A model generated the notes under the pieces. That model had not been told where the DNA came from, did no database searches, and saw only the letters and a program-made list of their open reading frames with translations. Positions 61,965 to 64,000 of a DNA stretch of 64,000 bases are shown in pieces. The position numbers and the translations under genes were made by a program. The stretch is taken from NCBI RefSeq assembly GCF_001456115.1, contig NZ_CP013264.1:976001-1040000 (forward strand), written 5' to 3'. Position 1 is the stretch's first letter, and every line of letters starts with the position of its first letter. The stretch is from Sphingobium baderi. GTDB taxonomy: Bacteria > Pseudomonadota > Alphaproteobacteria > Sphingomonadales > Sphingomonadaceae.

Positions 61965-64000
61965 CCTCCCTGCTTCGTGACCATGATGAAGCAGGCATCG
62001 CGGATCTCGCGTGGGAAAGCATCATCATTCTCGATGAGTCCAGCAGGGTGCGCGACTGGAACCCCGCCGCGGAACACATCTTTGGCTGGCCCGCACTTGC
62101 CGTTCGAGGGACACAGGTCCAGGATTTGTCTCCATCGCCTGCCGACGAAAAGCGCGCCTGGGCACATCTTCTGCAGGAAGGATTCTGGCGCGGCCGCATC
62201 AGCCGATATACGCGCGATGGCGGGATCGTCTTTGCCGACGTGCGGCGCCACCTACGATATGATGACGTGGGCATGCACCGCGACGTCATCGAATTCGCGC
62301 GTCCGGCACGGGATGCCGGAGAGCCGCAATATGAAGAAGAATTTGTTCTCGACCGCATGACGGCCGCGAGTTGGGAGATTGACGTCTCGCCCGCCTCGCG
62401 GATCATCGAGCGGATTGCCGCGCGGACCGGTTCTGTTCCCGAGGAGGAATTGCAGGATCTTTACGGCCGTCTTGTCGAGCTGGCGCGGATTGTCGAGGTC
62501 AACGAGCGTACCGCGCGCCTGGTGGGCGGCAACCGTGGTCCCGATCTGATGGTTGGGCAATCCGTGGCGGCATTTTGGCCGGTGGGAAGCCGCAGCATAC
62601 TAGCCGAGCTCATCCTCGAGGTCTTGCGTGATCGGGGCGGAAAGGCCTGCCGCCGCCAACTCGCGTCAGACGGAATATTGCGTGATCCCCTCGTCACGGT
62701 CTGGCGAGCGGGTGGCACGCATCGCGAACGCCTGTTCATAGCGGTGAACGGCACAGTCGATGATGATCGCTCCTATCTGTTCCTGCGGGCAAGTGAAGCC
62801 CGCTATCGCAAGCTTATCGATTATATGCCGGTTGCCCTCTGGCAGGTCGACGCCAGTCACATGGGTAAGATCTATGCACGATTGAGAGCAGATGGCGTCA
62901 TCGATTTCGAGCGATACCTGGAAGAGCATCCCGAACTGGTCGAGCTTGCGGCGGACACGGTCAATGTCACCGACGTCAATCGCCGAGCGATCGAGTTGGT
63001 CGGCGGCGCGGGGGTGCAAGACCTGATCCGGCCCGTCGGATACCTGTTCGCCGCAGATCCTGCTGCGTTGCGGCGCGTGATGATCGGTCGATTCACCGGG
63101 CGGAAGAACTACAGCGAACTCATGAAGCTTCGGACTCTCGACAATCGGGCGCTCGACGTGCGCTTTTCCGTTACCTATCCTGAACCACGCCTTGAGCTCG
63201 ACGCCACCATCTTCAGCTTGGAGGATGTGACGGATCAATTGCGAATGGAAACACAGTTGCGCCAACTTCAGGCAGATTTCAGCCACGCCGCGCGCGTGTC
63301 GATGCTCGGCGAACTCGCCAGCTCAATTGCCCATGAGGTTAACCAACCGCTCGCGGCCATCGTCACGAACGCCGAGACGAGCCTGCGTTGGCTGGGGCGT
63401 GACAAGCCGGATATCGAAAAGGTCGGGCAACTCACGGCCAGGATTGCTGCAAGCGCACGGCGTGCGGATGAGATCGTGCAACGCGTGCGCGGTATGGCCG
63501 TCAAGCAGACGCCTACTCCGGTCGAACTCGCATTCAACGAGATCGTCCAGGAAAGCCTGCTCTTTGTCCGTCACGAGATCGAAACACGCTCAGTCCGTGT
63601 GACGAGTGCCTACGCTCGTGGATTGCCTTCGGTGATTGGTGATCGAATACAGCTCCAGCAGGTGATCGTGAATATGCTCATCAACGCGATACAGGCCGTT
63701 GAGGGATGCGATGAAACCCTGCGGGAGATCGCCATTTCTACCGGGACCGACAAAAAGGGTGATCTTCTTTTCACGCTGCGTGATCGTGGGCCGGGCATAG
63801 CCCTCGATCATATCGAACGCATATTCGACGGCTTTTTCACGACAAAGACCCATGGCATGGGTATCGGCCTGGCCATCTGCCAATCGATTGTCGCCGCCCA
63901 TGGCGGAGAGTTGTCGGCATCGAACCGTCCCGAAGGCGGCGCGGAATTTCGCCTCATTCTACCTCGAGCCGGACGTTTCACCGCGGGGGCCCAAATTGCG
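61961..64000 (+). CDS. PAS-domain sensor histidine kinase (cut by right edge)
   Basis: The frame runs open from ATG at 61961 to the end of the window, 680 codons, so the C-terminus is missing by a short distance only. The N-terminal part contains PAS-like regions: AWESIIILDESSRVRDWNPA, FWRGRISRYTRDGGIVFADV, and a second near YRKLIDYMPVALWQVDASHM. The kinase core is complete: H-box SSIAHEVNQPLAAI with phosphoacceptor His458, N-box QVVINMLINAIQAV-like, G1 RDRGPGIAL and G2 KTHGMGIGLAICQSIVAAHG. No transmembrane helix is visible, so sensing is probably cytoplasmic. It completes a phosphorelay with the two preceding regulators. Confidence 0.93.
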   Translation, partial: MTSLLRDHDEAGIADLAWESIIILDESSRVRDWNPAAEHIFGWPALAVRGTQVQDLSPSPADEKRAWAHLLQEGFWRGRISRYTRDGGIVFADVRRHLRYDDVGMHRDVIEFARPARDAGEPQYEEEFVLDRMTAASWEIDVSPASRIIERIAARTGSVPEEELQDLYGRLVELARIVEVNERTARLVGGNRGPDLMVGQSVAAFWPVGSRSILAELILEVLRDRGGKACRRQLASDGILRDPLVTVWRAGGTHRERLFIAVNGTVDDDRSYLFLRASEARYRKLIDYMPVALWQVDASHMGKIYARLRADGVIDFERYLEEHPELVELAADTVNVTDVNRRAIELVGGAGVQDLIRPVGYLFAADPAALRRVMIGRFTGRKNYSELMKLRTLDNRALDVRFSVTYPEPRLELDATIFSLEDVTDQLRMETQLRQLQADFSHAARVSMLGELASSIAHEVNQPLAAIVTNAETSLRWLGRDKPDIEKVGQLTARIAASARRADEIVQRVRGMAVKQTPTPVELAFNEIVQESLLFVRHEIETRSVRVTSAYARGLPSVIGDRIQLQQVIVNMLINAIQAVEGCDETLREIAISTGTDKKGDLLFTLRDRGPGIALDHIERIFDGFFTTKTHGMGIGLAICQSIVAAHGGELSASNRPEGGAEFRLILPRAGRFTAGAQIA

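Overview
The window looks like the chromosome of a sphingomonad (Sphingobium/Sphingomonas-type alphaproteobacterium). This is inferred from high GC, the core genes purA, hisZ, serA, serC and dapD, a serC leader of the type known upstream of alphaproteobacterial serC, a Ku/LigD end-joining operon, and FixJ/PAS-kinase regulators. No 16S gene is present, so species is not determinable.

Layout. (1) 1-28.9 kb is mostly core: a beta-propeller phytase cut by the left edge, an exported M1 aminopeptidase, a dicarboxylate/amino-acid symporter, a block purA-hisZ-DUF559-serA-serC on the minus strand, then extensin-like, LOG, HAD and dapD on the plus strand, a three-gene RND efflux operon with a divergent LysR regulator, the Ku-MgtC-LigD operon, a broken cinA-like gene, a small iron-permease-family protein and an SDR. 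(2) tRNA-Ser(GGA) at 29058-29148 marks the start of an accessory island that extends to roughly 56.5 kb. Just after the tRNA its 3' end and about 150 bp of flank are repeated in degenerate form. Then come a large serine recombinase with its DUF2924 and DUF3489 partners, a long defence operon, an IS21 transposase remnant, a second small module (XRE regulator, unknown protein, PD-(D/E)XK-like protein), and a three-gene phage packaging/methylation remnant. (3) 56.9-64 kb holds a metallo-beta-lactamase-fold hydrolase, a LysR/SDR/NTF2 cluster and a sensory cluster Rrf2-FixJ-receiver-PAS histidine kinase that runs off the right edge.

The most interesting locus is the six-gene minus-strand operon 49267-33217. 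In order of transcription it encodes a WYL-domain regulator, a 1726-residue DEAD/DUF1998 helicase, a SNF2-type helicase, a 1491-residue N6-adenine methylase, an SMC-like ATPase with a CPIC hook, and an HNH nuclease. All junctions overlap or nearly touch. The first four parts recall DISARM (DrmA/DrmB, DrmD, DrmMI) with DrmA and DrmB apparently fused and no phospholipase-D DrmC. The last two recall the ATPase-HNH pair of Septu-like systems. I know of no named system with exactly this set. A 22-bp near-perfect palindrome lies 27 bp before the WYL gene and is a good candidate operator.

Functionally the core part is ordinary metabolism. SerC and SerA act in serine synthesis, HisZ in histidine, PurA in adenine and DapD in lysine/peptidoglycan synthesis. 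Ku and LigD give non-homologous end joining. The accessory part is a mobile-element and phage-defence island built beside a tRNA gene.
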